A stretch of DNA of 64,000 nt from Rouxiella badensis (GTDB lineage Bacteria > Pseudomonadota > Gammaproteobacteria > Enterobacterales > Enterobacteriaceae), in contig NZ_MRWE01000027.1 in NCBI RefSeq assembly GCF_002093665.1, positions 1-64,000 of the forward strand, in the 5' to 3' direction. Positions within the stretch are counted from its first letter, which is position 1. Each line of letters starts with the position of its first letter. Position numbers and translations under genes: made by a program. A model generated the notes under the pieces. It searched no databases. It was not told the origin of the DNA and saw nothing but the letters and a program-made list of their open reading frames with translations. Of the stretch, positions 37,635 to 46,098 are shown piece after piece.

Positions 37635-38065
37635 AGCTGAGTTGCCCTTTTCTGATCATCGACCCAACAGGTTGCTTTTAACTCAGCCTACCAGAACGTC
37701 GTGAATTTCACACAGCCGAGATCTTCCCTCAGCACGGTTATTTATTCCTCAGCCTAGCAAAATGAAAATAATTTTCAAATAAATTCACTTATCTAACTTC
37801 AGGATGAGAGAGACATCACAACATTTTAATTAACTATAAGAAAAATAAGCAATTTATTAAGAAAACATTTAACCACTTTGAGCATATTTAGGGTCAGATC
37901 ACATTCATGAAAAAAAATTTCACCAATAAAAAATCATTATCTGTTTGTTTTTATTATATTTAATTGAAATCCATAATTAAAACCTATGATTTAGCCTATT
38001 TACTTCATGTCGAGGCTGGCGTTTTATATTTCCACAGCCACTCAGGCTCCAAACAGGGAATCCAG
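37635..38065. other. AT-rich divergent promoter region of the PTS operon
   Basis: This 431-bp gap is strongly AT-rich and has no gene. It must hold the promoters of the RpiR regulator and the PTS operon. One perfect right half of a CRP site (GATCACATT) occurs near 37896-37904, but the left half is poor. Confidence 0.5.
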
Positions 38066-38374
38066 ATGATGCAAAAAATATTTCTATGCTGCGCTGCCGG
38101 TATGTCTACCAGCATGCTGGTTCAGCGAATGAAAACCGAAGCCAATAAACGACAATTAACCATTGATATTGAAGCCGTACCGGTTGCCGATTTTGAAAAG
38201 ATTATTTCTTTGGCCGATATCGTACTGTTAGGGCCACAGGTTAAATACGAACACGCTCGTCTGTCAGATATTGCGGCTGCGCAAGGAAAACAGGTCGAGG
38301 TTATTAACATGATGGATTACGGCACCCTGCGCGGGGATAAAGTTCTTGATCGGGCATTGAGCCTTATTTCCTGA
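38066..38374 (+). CDS. PTS lactose/cellobiose-family IIB component
   Basis: The IIB protein takes phosphate from IIA and passes it to the incoming sugar. The start is at 38066 or 38069, after AGGGA; this gives about 102 residues, the family length. The phosphorylated Cys is in FLCCAAGMSTSML, a typical P-loop of this family. A longer upstream frame has no family similarity. It is the first gene of IIB-IIA-GH4-IIC. Confidence 0.93.
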   Translation: MMQKIFLCCAAGMSTSMLVQRMKTEANKRQLTIDIEAVPVADFEKIISLADIVLLGPQVKYEHARLSDIAAAQGKQVEVINMMDYGTLRGDKVLDRALSLIS

Positions 38375-38409
38375 AGATCAACTCTTTAAGTTAAGCAATC
38401 AGGAGCCCT

Positions 38410-38763
38410 ATGGATCTTGACATCATCAACGTCGAAAGCGTGGATTTAGAAAATAAGCTAATGGAACTGCTGGTTCAGGCCGGCAGTGCGCGAAGTTCGC
38501 TGCTGTCTGCGCTGAGAATAGCGAGAAGCGGCGATATTAGTGCAGCAATTAATTTGGTCGAGGAGGCGAAATTATTTATTTCCTCTGCCCACAAAATACA
38601 AACCGAATTAATTGGTCTGGATGAAGGGTCTGGAAAAATACCGGTGAGTTTAATTCTGGTGCACGCACAGGATCATTTAATGAACGCCATGCTTATTCAG
38701 GAATTAGCCAGCGATATGATTGAACTCTATCGCCGTAACCCGCAAGGAGAATGTAATGACTAA
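38410..38763 (+). CDS. PTS lactose/cellobiose-family IIA component
   Basis: A 117-residue three-helix IIA protein. The phosphorylatable His is expected in VSLILVHAQDHLMNA, where the conserved HAQDHLM motif ends helix three. Its stop overlaps the start of the glucosidase gene by eight bases. No IIA-independent fusion is seen. Confidence 0.93.
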   Translation: MDLDIINVESVDLENKLMELLVQAGSARSSLLSALRIARSGDISAAINLVEEAKLFISSAHKIQTELIGLDEGSGKIPVSLILVHAQDHLMNAMLIQELASDMIELYRRNPQGECND

Positions 38764-40057
38764 GATTAGTGTAATCGGCGGTGGAAGCAGCTATACGCCA
38801 GAGCTGGTTGACGGACTCATTCAACACCACAGCGAAATAGGCCTGAGCGAGTTGGCGTTGGTCGACGTCGAGGCGGGTCGCGAGAAAGTGCAGATTATCG
38901 CCGACCTCACTCGACGCATGTTAAAACGCAACGGGCTGGAACAGGTCAAGGTCTCCGTGCACTTCTCGCTGGATGACGCCATTCGCGATTCAAGCTTTGT
39001 GCTAACCCAACTTCGCGTAGGCCAGCTTTCCGCCAGGGCCGCCGACGAACGTCTTGGGCTAAAATTTAATATGCTGGGGCAGGAAACTACCGGCGTTGGC
39101 GGTTTCGCCAAAGCGCTGCGCACGATTCCCGTGATGCTCGAGGTGGCAAAGACAGTCGAGAGGCTGGCTCCGGATGCCTGGATAATCAACTTCACCAATC
39201 CGGCAGGCATCGTCACCGAGGCGGTCAGCCGCCACAGTAAGGCCAATGTTATCGGCCTGTGTAACGTGCCGGTGAACATGCATCATATGATTGCCAATAT
39301 GCTACAGGCGCCATATGAGGACGTTGAGCTACGTTTTGCCGGATTAAACCACATGGTGTGGGTCCATCAAGTCGCGCTCAAAGGCAAAGACGTCACCGAG
39401 TCCGTTATCGAACGCCTGTGCAACGGCGAAACCCTGACTATGAACAATATCAAGGATACCCCTTGGCCACCGGCGTTTCTGCGCGCACTGGGCGCGATCC
39501 CTTGCCCGTATCATCGCTATTTCTACCAAACTGACGCAATGCTGGCTGAAGAGTTCGAAGCGGCCGCCGAGCGCGGCACCCGCGCCGAACAGGTGATGAA
39601 GGTCGAGGCCGAGTTGTTCACGCTGTACGCCAGTCCTGACCTGGCCGAAAAACCCACCCAGCTTAATTTCCGTGGCGGTGCTTTTTATTCCGAGGTTGCG
39701 GTGGAGCTTATTCGGGCGATCCACACCAACTCAGGCAAAGTATTAGTAGTCAACACTACAAATAAAGGCGCCATCGCTGGACTTCCTTATGATGCCGTCG
39801 TAGAAACCAACTGCGTGATTAACGCACAGGGCGCACATCCTCTTTCTTTTGGCCCGCTGCCAGAAGCCATGAACGGATTGACGCAGCAGGTTAAAGACTT
39901 TGAACGCCTCACCATTGAAGCCGCCGTTAAAGGCTGTAGGAAAAGCGCGATATTGGCGCTGGTGACGAATCCCTTAATTGGCAATGCCAATATTGCCGAA
40001 GAAATGCTCGAAGAAATCCTGACACAGAATCGCCGCTATTTACCGCAGTTTAACTAA
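38756..40057 (+). CDS. 6-phospho-beta-glucosidase, glycoside hydrolase family 4
   Basis: A family 4 hydrolase that needs NAD+ and a divalent metal and splits imported 6-phospho-beta-glucosides. The start at 38756 gives MTKISVIGGGSSYTPELVDG, the NAD-binding start of the family; 433 residues. The metal-binding motif GLCNVPVNMHH and NFTNPAGIVTEA are present. It resembles LicH/CelF; the precise sugar cannot be read. Confidence 0.93.
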   Translation: MTKISVIGGGSSYTPELVDGLIQHHSEIGLSELALVDVEAGREKVQIIADLTRRMLKRNGLEQVKVSVHFSLDDAIRDSSFVLTQLRVGQLSARAADERLGLKFNMLGQETTGVGGFAKALRTIPVMLEVAKTVERLAPDAWIINFTNPAGIVTEAVSRHSKANVIGLCNVPVNMHHMIANMLQAPYEDVELRFAGLNHMVWVHQVALKGKDVTESVIERLCNGETLTMNNIKDTPWPPAFLRALGAIPCPYHRYFYQTDAMLAEEFEAAAERGTRAEQVMKVEAELFTLYASPDLAEKPTQLNFRGGAFYSEVAVELIRAIHTNSGKVLVVNTTNKGAIAGLPYDAVVETNCVINAQGAHPLSFGPLPEAMNGLTQQVKDFERLTIEAAVKGCRKSAILALVTNPLIGNANIAEEMLEEILTQNRRYLPQFN

Positions 40058-40125
40058 TGAAACATTACCCTATAAATTTCTGACTGCATGATGACTGAAA
40101 TAGAACGGGTAAAACAGGGGGGGTT

Positions 40126-41496
40126 ATGGCTAATATTAATAATATTATAGAACGCTACGTATTACCGGCAGCATTAAAAATAGCCGGACAGAAACACATA
40201 TTATCCGTACGTGACGGCATTATACTTAATATGCCTTTCATGCTGATTGGTTCGTTCTTTCTTATCTTCGCCTATTTACCTTTCCCCAGCTATGCCAATT
40301 TTATGGGGGAATTATTCGGTGCGGCGTGGCGCGATAAACTGCTTTATCCGGTAAAAGCCACCTACGATATTATGGCGATCATTTCGAGCTTCGGGATTGC
40401 CTACCGTCTGGCAGAAAAATACCGCGGCCTCGATCCGTTAAGCACCGGCGCGGTTTCACTGGTCGCATTCTTACTGACCATCCCTCAACATACGCTGTTC
40501 ACCCCGGTGGTAGGCGCTGAGGCGATGATGGTGAAAGGCGTACTGCCCATGAACTTTATCGGCAGTCAGGGGCTGTTTGTCGCCATCATTATCGCCCTGC
40601 TTTCGACCGAGATTTATCGCTTCGTTCACAACCGTGACCTGGTGATCACCATGCCTGAAGGGGTGCCTCCGGCGGTTGCCAAGTCTTTCCTCAGTCTGGT
40701 GCCGGGCTTTTGCGTCCTGGCGGTGGTGCTCGCGTTGCGCCTTATCGTCGAAGCCACGCCGTTCGGCGACATCAATACCATGATTGCCACCCTTATCGGC
40801 ATTCCGATGCACCACATTGGCGGCACATTGCCGGGCATGATTTTCTCGGTGATCTTAATCGGCCTGCTGTGGACACTCGGCCTGCACGGTGACGCGATTG
40901 TACTGGTGTTTATTCAACCCATTTGGCTGTCTAACATGTCTGAAAACCTGACGGCGTTTCAGAATAATCAGCCAATCCCGCACATCATTACGCAGCAGTT
41001 TTACGATTTATGGATAGCCCCGGGCGGAACCGGCGCACTGCTGGGGCTGGTAATATTTATGCTGATCCGCAGCCGAAGCGCGCAGATGAAACAGCTGGGT
41101 CGCATCGCCGCACCGGGTTGCCTGTTTAATATCAGTGAACCGATGGTGTTCGGCATTCCGCTAGTAATGAACCCGTATTTCTTCCTGCCGTTTATTCTGA
41201 CACCGGTGGTGCTGGTTATTGTCACCTATAGCGCAATGGCGACGGGACTGGTGACGCCACCGGTAGGTATCGCGCTGCCGTTCACCACGCCGATTTTTAT
41301 TAGCGGGTATCTGGCCACCGGCGGTCATATCTCGGGGACAGTAATACAGTTTGTGAATCTGGCGATTTCGATGGCGATTTACTATCCGTTCTTCCGACTT
41401 TGGGACAAACAAAAGTATCGCGAAGAGCAGCAGTACATCAGTTCACAGGCTGAACAGGCCAGCGCCGAGGTGAACGGCAAGGTGTCGGTCAGTTAA
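40126..41496 (+). CDS. PTS cellobiose-family IIC permease
   Basis: A 456-residue membrane permease (EIIC of the lactose/cellobiose family) with about ten membrane segments. NISEPMVFGIPLVMNP is the conserved substrate-binding loop of EIIC-Cel/Lac. Together with the IIB and IIA genes it completes the transporter. A strong hairpin follows. Confidence 0.93.
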   Translation: MANINNIIERYVLPAALKIAGQKHILSVRDGIILNMPFMLIGSFFLIFAYLPFPSYANFMGELFGAAWRDKLLYPVKATYDIMAIISSFGIAYRLAEKYRGLDPLSTGAVSLVAFLLTIPQHTLFTPVVGAEAMMVKGVLPMNFIGSQGLFVAIIIALLSTEIYRFVHNRDLVITMPEGVPPAVAKSFLSLVPGFCVLAVVLALRLIVEATPFGDINTMIATLIGIPMHHIGGTLPGMIFSVILIGLLWTLGLHGDAIVLVFIQPIWLSNMSENLTAFQNNQPIPHIITQQFYDLWIAPGGTGALLGLVIFMLIRSRSAQMKQLGRIAAPGCLFNISEPMVFGIPLVMNPYFFLPFILTPVVLVIVTYSAMATGLVTPPVGIALPFTTPIFISGYLATGGHISGTVIQFVNLAISMAIYYPFFRLWDKQKYREEQQYISSQAEQASAEVNGKVSVS

Positions 41497-41584
41497 GGCT
41501 ATCTAAAGTTCGAGGTCGTTCAGCGGCCTCGGACGAGCAGATCATTGTGGCCACAGGCGTTCTATTGAAAAACTCAGGTTATAA

Positions 41585-41625
41585 GCGCACAGCCTGTCGA
41601 GGAGTTCCCCCGTCAGGCTGTGCGC
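41585..41625. terminator. Strong hairpin between the PTS operon and hpxB
   Basis: GCGCACAGCCTG (41585-41596) and CAGGCTGTGCGC (41614-41625) form a perfect 12-bp stem between two convergent genes. T runs are missing on both sides, so it may end transcription in both directions only weakly. Confidence 0.55.
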
Positions 41626-41656
41626 GTTAAACCGATATTAGCAGAGACTTAAGGAC

Positions 41657-42598
41657 TTATTTCGCAGGGTGATGCTTTGCCCAATGGTCGGCGATCTCCT
41701 GACGTTTACAGATCCAAACGCGATCGTGTGACTGCACGTAATCCAGGAAGCGCTGCAGCGCGCGAAAACGTCCCGGGCGGCCCAGAATACGGCAGTGCAT
41801 GCCAATTGACATCATTTTCGGCGAGGTTTCTCCCTCGGCATAAAGCACGTCAAAGCTGTCTTTCAGGTAAGTGTAAAACTGTTCACCGGTGTTAAACCCC
41901 TGCGCTGAGGCGAAACGCATATCATTAGCCTCGAGCGTGTAAGGGATAACCAGATGCTGCTTCACCTCGCCTGAATCAAGCTTGACCGGCGTCCAAAACG
42001 GCAGGTCATCGCCATAATAGTCGCTGTCGTACTGCAAGCCCCCTTGTTCAACCACTAGCCTGCGGGTATTCGGGCTGTCGCGTCCGGTGTACCAGCCGAG
42101 CGGCTGAGTGCCAAACAGGTCTCCAAGAATATCGATGGCCTTACGCATATACTCAGCCTCTTGCTGCACGCTCATGTCCTGATAATGAGTCCAGCGCCAG
42201 CCGTGGCTCACCACGTCATAATCTGCCTGCTTAATAGCCTCAACCACCTGAGGATTGCGCGCCAACGCCATCGCCACGCCAAAAACGGTTAACGGCAGGC
42301 CGCGCTTTTGGAACTCCTGGTGGATGCGCCAGAACCCTGCACGCGAGCCGTATTCATACAGCGAATCCATCGACATATGGCGGTCAGGGAAACTGGCTGC
42401 GCCGATAATATCGGAGAGGAACTGCTCGGAACCTGCGTCGCCGTGAAGGACGTTATTTTCGCCACCTTCTTCATAATTAAGCACAAACTGTACGGCAATG
42501 CGGGCGTTGTTCGGCCAGTTGGCATGAGGAGGACGGCCAGCGTAACCTATCAAGTCACGTGGGTAATCGCGGGTAAAACCATAATCGATATCAGACAT
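41657..42598 (-). CDS. hpxB: Allantoinase PuuE (polysaccharide deacetylase family)
   Basis: A cofactor-independent allantoinase of the polysaccharide deacetylase fold that opens allantoin to allantoate. The 313 residues match PuuE. IAVQFVLNYEEGGENN, DVVSHGWRWTHYQ and MSIGMHCRILGRPGR are conserved family segments. It is the last gene of the leftward hpxSAB unit, 18 bases after hpxA. Confidence 0.93.
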   Translation of the reverse strand: MSDIDYGFTRDYPRDLIGYAGRPPHANWPNNARIAVQFVLNYEEGGENNVLHGDAGSEQFLSDIIGAASFPDRHMSMDSLYEYGSRAGFWRIHQEFQKRGLPLTVFGVAMALARNPQVVEAIKQADYDVVSHGWRWTHYQDMSVQQEAEYMRKAIDILGDLFGTQPLGWYTGRDSPNTRRLVVEQGGLQYDSDYYGDDLPFWTPVKLDSGEVKQHLVIPYTLEANDMRFASAQGFNTGEQFYTYLKDSFDVLYAEGETSPKMMSIGMHCRILGRPGRFRALQRFLDYVQSHDRVWICKRQEIADHWAKHHPAK

Positions 42599-42616
42599 TG
42601 TGTTCCCTGCTTGTCG

Positions 42617-43384
42617 CTAGTTGTTCAGATCTTTAAAGCGCCCGGAGAGTGGCTTGGGCAAAGGATAATCGAGGTCACCGTGCTTGCTGGTTGTTAGGCG
42701 CAGAGCGTTTAATGACTCAATCAGACGCACTGCGGCGCTGACGCCATCGATAACCGGAATACCCAGCTCGAGGGTCAGCTCCTGCGCCAAATCAGCCATG
42801 CCGCCGCAGCCGAGCACGATAGCGCCGCTGCCGTCAGTCTGTTTCGACTTAATGCACTGCTCGCGTACCTTCTGCTGCGCCAATCCGCTGCCGTCGTCAA
42901 GCGAAAGCACTGGTAAATCAATAGAGTGCAGTGCGGCGCAGTGGCGCTCAAAGCCGTACTGATGCAGTAAATGGCGTGCAATAACCAGCGTCCGGGGCAA
43001 GGTGGTTACTATCGAGAAGCGGGTCGCCACCAGCGTAGCCATGTGCATCGCGGCTTCAGCAATGCCGACCACCGGCGCGCGAGCCAGCTCACGGGCGGCA
43101 AGCAGGCCAGGGTCACCGAAGCAGGCAATGATATGTCCGTCGACGCCCGCATTACGCCCTGCTTTCACCTGTTGTAAAACGCCAAGCGTGGCAATCGCTT
43201 CGTCGAAATGCCCTTCAATGGAAGGCGCACCTTCATCAGGACATACGGCAAGAATTTCTGTACCCGGTGAAGCAACCTGACGCGCGGTGGCTGCCATTAT
43301 TTCCGTCATGCCGAGGCTGGTATTGGGATTGATTAATTGTATACACAGCGATGAACGCGTATCGCGAGATAATGATTCAGCCAT
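42617..43384 (-). CDS. hpxA: Allantoin racemase
   Basis: An Asp/Glu racemase-fold enzyme that interconverts (R)- and (S)-allantoin. The two catalytic Cys are seen in IACFGDPGLLAAREL and LGCGGMADLAQEL. It has 255 residues. Its start overlaps the hpxS stop by one base. A GTATAC core also occurs at 43339-43344 within its 5' coding part. Confidence 0.92.
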   Translation of the reverse strand: MAESLSRDTRSSLCIQLINPNTSLGMTEIMAATARQVASPGTEILAVCPDEGAPSIEGHFDEAIATLGVLQQVKAGRNAGVDGHIIACFGDPGLLAARELARAPVVGIAEAAMHMATLVATRFSIVTTLPRTLVIARHLLHQYGFERHCAALHSIDLPVLSLDDGSGLAQQKVREQCIKSKQTDGSGAIVLGCGGMADLAQELTLELGIPVIDGVSAAVRLIESLNALRLTTSKHGDLDYPLPKPLSGRFKDLNN

Positions 43385-44124
43385 TATTGCGCTTCCTCGC
43401 CCTGCACCTGCCGGTCCACAATGCCTGAAAACATCTGGGCGAAATCCGGCGTCGGACCTTCGCTGTTCTCGAAACGCAGGCTGGCGACAATATTGTCAAA
43501 ATGCTGAGCCATTTTCTCGGCCAGCGCAACTGCGTCACGTTTTTTAAGCAACGACAGCAGAAAGTCATGATCGTGGCAACGGCATCCCTGCTGCCACGGC
43601 GCGCCCCAGGCAGCGATAGCCAGCGAGGAACGTAGGGTCAGCTGTGAAACCGTTTCGGTCAGCACTTTATTGCCTGAAATGGCCTGCAACTGAACGTGAA
43701 ACGCCGCAGACAGACGGATCGCCGCCGGGCCGTTACGCTCCTCGTGTGCAACCTTCTCTTCGTTGACCAACTTTTTCATCGCTGCCAGATGCGTCGACTG
43801 ACAATGCGCCACCACTTCACTCATATTGGCACACTCTAAAATTTTACGCGTGGTGAATACGCTGCGCGACTCTTCGGCGTCTGGCACGGTCACGTGCGCA
43901 CCACGTTTGGGCAACAGCGTCACCAGTTGCACTGCGGCAAGGCGCTGAAGCACGCGACGAATACCGGTACGGCTCACGGAAAACGCCTCGGCCAGGGCTT
44001 CTTCGGGCAGTTTGTTACCGGGCAAAAGCTGGTGTTCAACGATAGAACGCACCAACGCGTTGTAAATGTGGTCGTCCTTATCCTCAGTAAAATAAGCCGT
44101 ATTCAGGCCGTTCCAGCTGGTCAT
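43384..44124 (-). CDS. hpxS: GntR family (FCD-type) transcriptional regulator
   Basis: A 246-residue regulator with an N-terminal winged HTH (LPEEALAEAFSVSRTGIRRVLQRL, residues about 35-60) and an all-helical FCD ligand domain (about 90-220). The start at 44124 (MTSWNGLNTAYF) is chosen because the upstream extension looks unlike the family. It is divergent from the permease gene and first in hpxSAB; GTATAC-centred sites lie in the gap. Confidence 0.88.
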   Translation of the reverse strand: MTSWNGLNTAYFTEDKDDHIYNALVRSIVEHQLLPGNKLPEEALAEAFSVSRTGIRRVLQRLAAVQLVTLLPKRGAHVTVPDAEESRSVFTTRKILECANMSEVVAHCQSTHLAAMKKLVNEEKVAHEERNGPAAIRLSAAFHVQLQAISGNKVLTETVSQLTLRSSLAIAAWGAPWQQGCRCHDHDFLLSLLKKRDAVALAEKMAQHFDNIVASLRFENSEGPTPDFAQMFSGIVDRQVQGEEAQ

Positions 44125-44136
44125 TATCACTACTCC

Positions 44137-44187
44137 GTATACCGAACAGATACTTAATCGTATACATGAAAATATTTTTTTGTATAC
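44137..44187. promoter_or_regulatory. Three evenly spaced GTATAC operators upstream of hpxS
   Basis: GTATAC occurs at 44137-44142, 44160-44165 and 44182-44187, with centres 23 and 22 bases apart. The last is a 12-bp palindrome, TTTGTATACAAA, typical of FCD-type GntR operators. The first is 13 bases from the hpxS start codon, so autoregulation is likely. Confidence 0.65.
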
Positions 44188-44200
44188 AAAAAATGAAATT

Positions 44201-44215
44201 TGGCCTAATTCCTGC
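44201..44215 (+). promoter_or_regulatory. Weak sigma-54-type element before the NCS1 permease
   Basis: TGGCCT-AATTC-CTGC has the GG-N10-GC spacing, with mismatches in both halves. It lies 87 bases before the permease start. It is a candidate only. Confidence 0.35.
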
Positions 44216-44301
44216 ACTGAACATTTGAATGATTAATTTTTTGGATCGCCGGACGCCGGCCTCCCTTCTTCCAAATGTTGTTTATGACAGGAGCACGATC
44301 T

Positions 44302-45807
44302 ATGCCAAACAAGGGAAACACCTCTGCTGCTGCCCCGGAGAATAGCGCCGGAATCATCAAGCCCCACTACAGCCCGAGGCTGTGCAATGACGATCTGGCT
44401 CCGACGCGGGACCAGAACTGGAGCTGGTACAACATCTTTTCTTTCTGGATGTCTGACGTACACAGCATGGGCGGCTACGTGGTCGCAGCAAGCTTCTTCA
44501 CACTGGGGCTGGCAAGCTGGCAGGTGTTGATTTGCCTGCTTTGTGGCATCTGTATCGTGCAGCTTTGCGCCAATCTGGTCGCCAAGCCAAGCCAGCAGGC
44601 GGGCGTGCCTTACGCCGTTATCTGCCGTCAGGCGTTTGGCGTTTTCGGCGCCAATATTCCGGCGGTGATCCGTGGGCTTATCGCCTTTGCCTGGTACGGC
44701 ATTCAAACCTATCTGGCTGCCAGCGCGCTGATGCTGGTTCTGCTGAAGTTCTTCCCTGGCCTTAATCCGCTAACGCAGCCGCACTGGCTGGGTCTTTCGG
44801 CGCTGGGCTGGATCTGTTTTGGCGTGATGTGGGTCCTGCAGGCGATGGTGTTCTGGCATGGCATGAGCGCAATCAAACGCTTTATTGATGTCGCGGGTCC
44901 GGCCGTTTACGTGGTAATGCTTATGCTGGCCGGATGGATTGTGTACAAAACGGGTCTGAGCAACATCTCCTTTACGCTGGCCAGTAAATCTCTGAGCGTC
45001 GGTCAGCAGACCTGGGAAATGATCACGGCTACCGCGCTGGTCGTCTCTTACTTCTCCGGCCCGCTGCTGAATTTCGGTGACTTTTCTCGCTACGGCAAAA
45101 ACATGAGCGAGATCCGTCGCGGCAATCGTTGGGGGCTGCCGTTTAACTTCCTGTTGTTCTCTATCGTTACCGTGGTGATTGTTTCCGGCACCCAGTCGCT
45201 GTTCGGCACCATGATAACCGACCCTATCGAAACCGTAAGCCGCGTCGGTAACAGCGTTGCCGTGGCGTTGGGCCTACTGACCATGATTATTGCCACTATC
45301 GGCATTAATATCGTCGCCAACTTCGTTTCTCCGGCCTTCGACTTCTCCAACTGCTCGCCGCAAAAAATCAGTTTCCGCACCGGTGGGATGATTGCTGCCG
45401 TGGGTTCCGTGCTGTTAACGCCGTGGAACCTGTTCCAGTCACCAGAGCTGATTCACTACACGCTCGACGTACTGGGCGCGTTTATCGGGCCGTTATTCGG
45501 TATTCTGCTGGCGGATTACTACCTGATCAAACGCGGTCATATGGACGTGGATGCGCTGTTCAACGCGACGCCTTCGGGTCGCTACTGGTATCGCAACGGC
45601 TTTAATCCCAAGGCTATCGGGGCGCTGGTTCCTGCGGTGTTAATTGGTCTGCTGATTAGCTTTACGCCGAGCCTGCACGGCGTGGCCAACTTCAGCTGGT
45701 TTATCGGCGCATTTCTGTCGGGTGGATTCTATCGCTTTATTGCGCGTCATGACCGTGCGACCAGCACCTCAATGAACTATATGAAGGCCGAGCTGGGCAA
45801 AGAATAA
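44302..45807 (+). CDS. NCS1 family allantoin/nucleobase permease
   Basis: A 501-residue cation symporter of the NCS1 family with about 12 membrane segments. The start at 44302 has ACAGGAG upstream. Conserved segments are NWSWYNIFSFWMSDVHS, AWYGIQTYLAA and GPLLNFGDFSRYG. Its place next to hpxSAB points to allantoin as substrate; it may correspond to hpxC of Klebsiella, but I could not confirm this. Confidence 0.88.
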   Translation: MPNKGNTSAAAPENSAGIIKPHYSPRLCNDDLAPTRDQNWSWYNIFSFWMSDVHSMGGYVVAASFFTLGLASWQVLICLLCGICIVQLCANLVAKPSQQAGVPYAVICRQAFGVFGANIPAVIRGLIAFAWYGIQTYLAASALMLVLLKFFPGLNPLTQPHWLGLSALGWICFGVMWVLQAMVFWHGMSAIKRFIDVAGPAVYVVMLMLAGWIVYKTGLSNISFTLASKSLSVGQQTWEMITATALVVSYFSGPLLNFGDFSRYGKNMSEIRRGNRWGLPFNFLLFSIVTVVIVSGTQSLFGTMITDPIETVSRVGNSVAVALGLLTMIIATIGINIVANFVSPAFDFSNCSPQKISFRTGGMIAAVGSVLLTPWNLFQSPELIHYTLDVLGAFIGPLFGILLADYYLIKRGHMDVDALFNATPSGRYWYRNGFNPKAIGALVPAVLIGLLISFTPSLHGVANFSWFIGAFLSGGFYRFIARHDRATSTSMNYMKAELGKE

Positions 45808-45830
45808 TTTCTGAAGGGATATAAAGCAGC

Positions 45831-45862
45831 GAAGCCCTGATTCATTACTGAATCAGGGCTTC
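45831..45862. terminator. Hairpin between the permease and tRNA-Asp
   Basis: GAAGCCCTGATTCA (45831-45844) and TGAATCAGGGCTTC (45849-45862) form a perfect 14-bp stem with a TTAC loop, between a rightward gene and the leftward tRNA. T runs are short on both sides. Confidence 0.65.
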
Positions 45863-45869
45863 TGAATAG

Positions 45870-45946
45870 TGGCGGAACGGACGGGGCTCGAACCCGCGAC
45901 CCCCTGCGTGACAGGCAGGTATTCTAACCAACTGAACTACCGCTCC
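45870..45946 (-). tRNA. aspV: tRNA-Asp (anticodon GTC)
   Basis: The minus strand reads GGAGCGGTAGTTCAGTTGG at the 5' end, anticodon loop CTGTCAC with GTC, T loop GGTTCGAGCC, and an encoded CCA end. All four arms pair. It lies upstream of dnaQ on the opposite side, as aspV does in E. coli. Confidence 0.97.
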
Positions 45947-46098
45947 ACTTTTTTACTGCTTACTGCCGCTCCATGTCACTGGAACGAGGCGAATATTACG
46001 GTTGGTCGCTGATTCCGTCAATGCTTTTTCTGACAAATAATTCTATTTGCTCAGTATTTCCTCATCACGCTGTTTTTCACGCCAGGGATGCTTTATTT

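Noticed and set aside
37885-37910. A CRP site before the beta-glucoside PTS operon
   Set aside because: Only the right half (GATCACATT) fits; the left half does not match.
44243-44262. A GC-rich hairpin in the permease leader (GCCGG repeats) as a riboswitch
   Set aside because: It is too short and has no conserved aptamer features.
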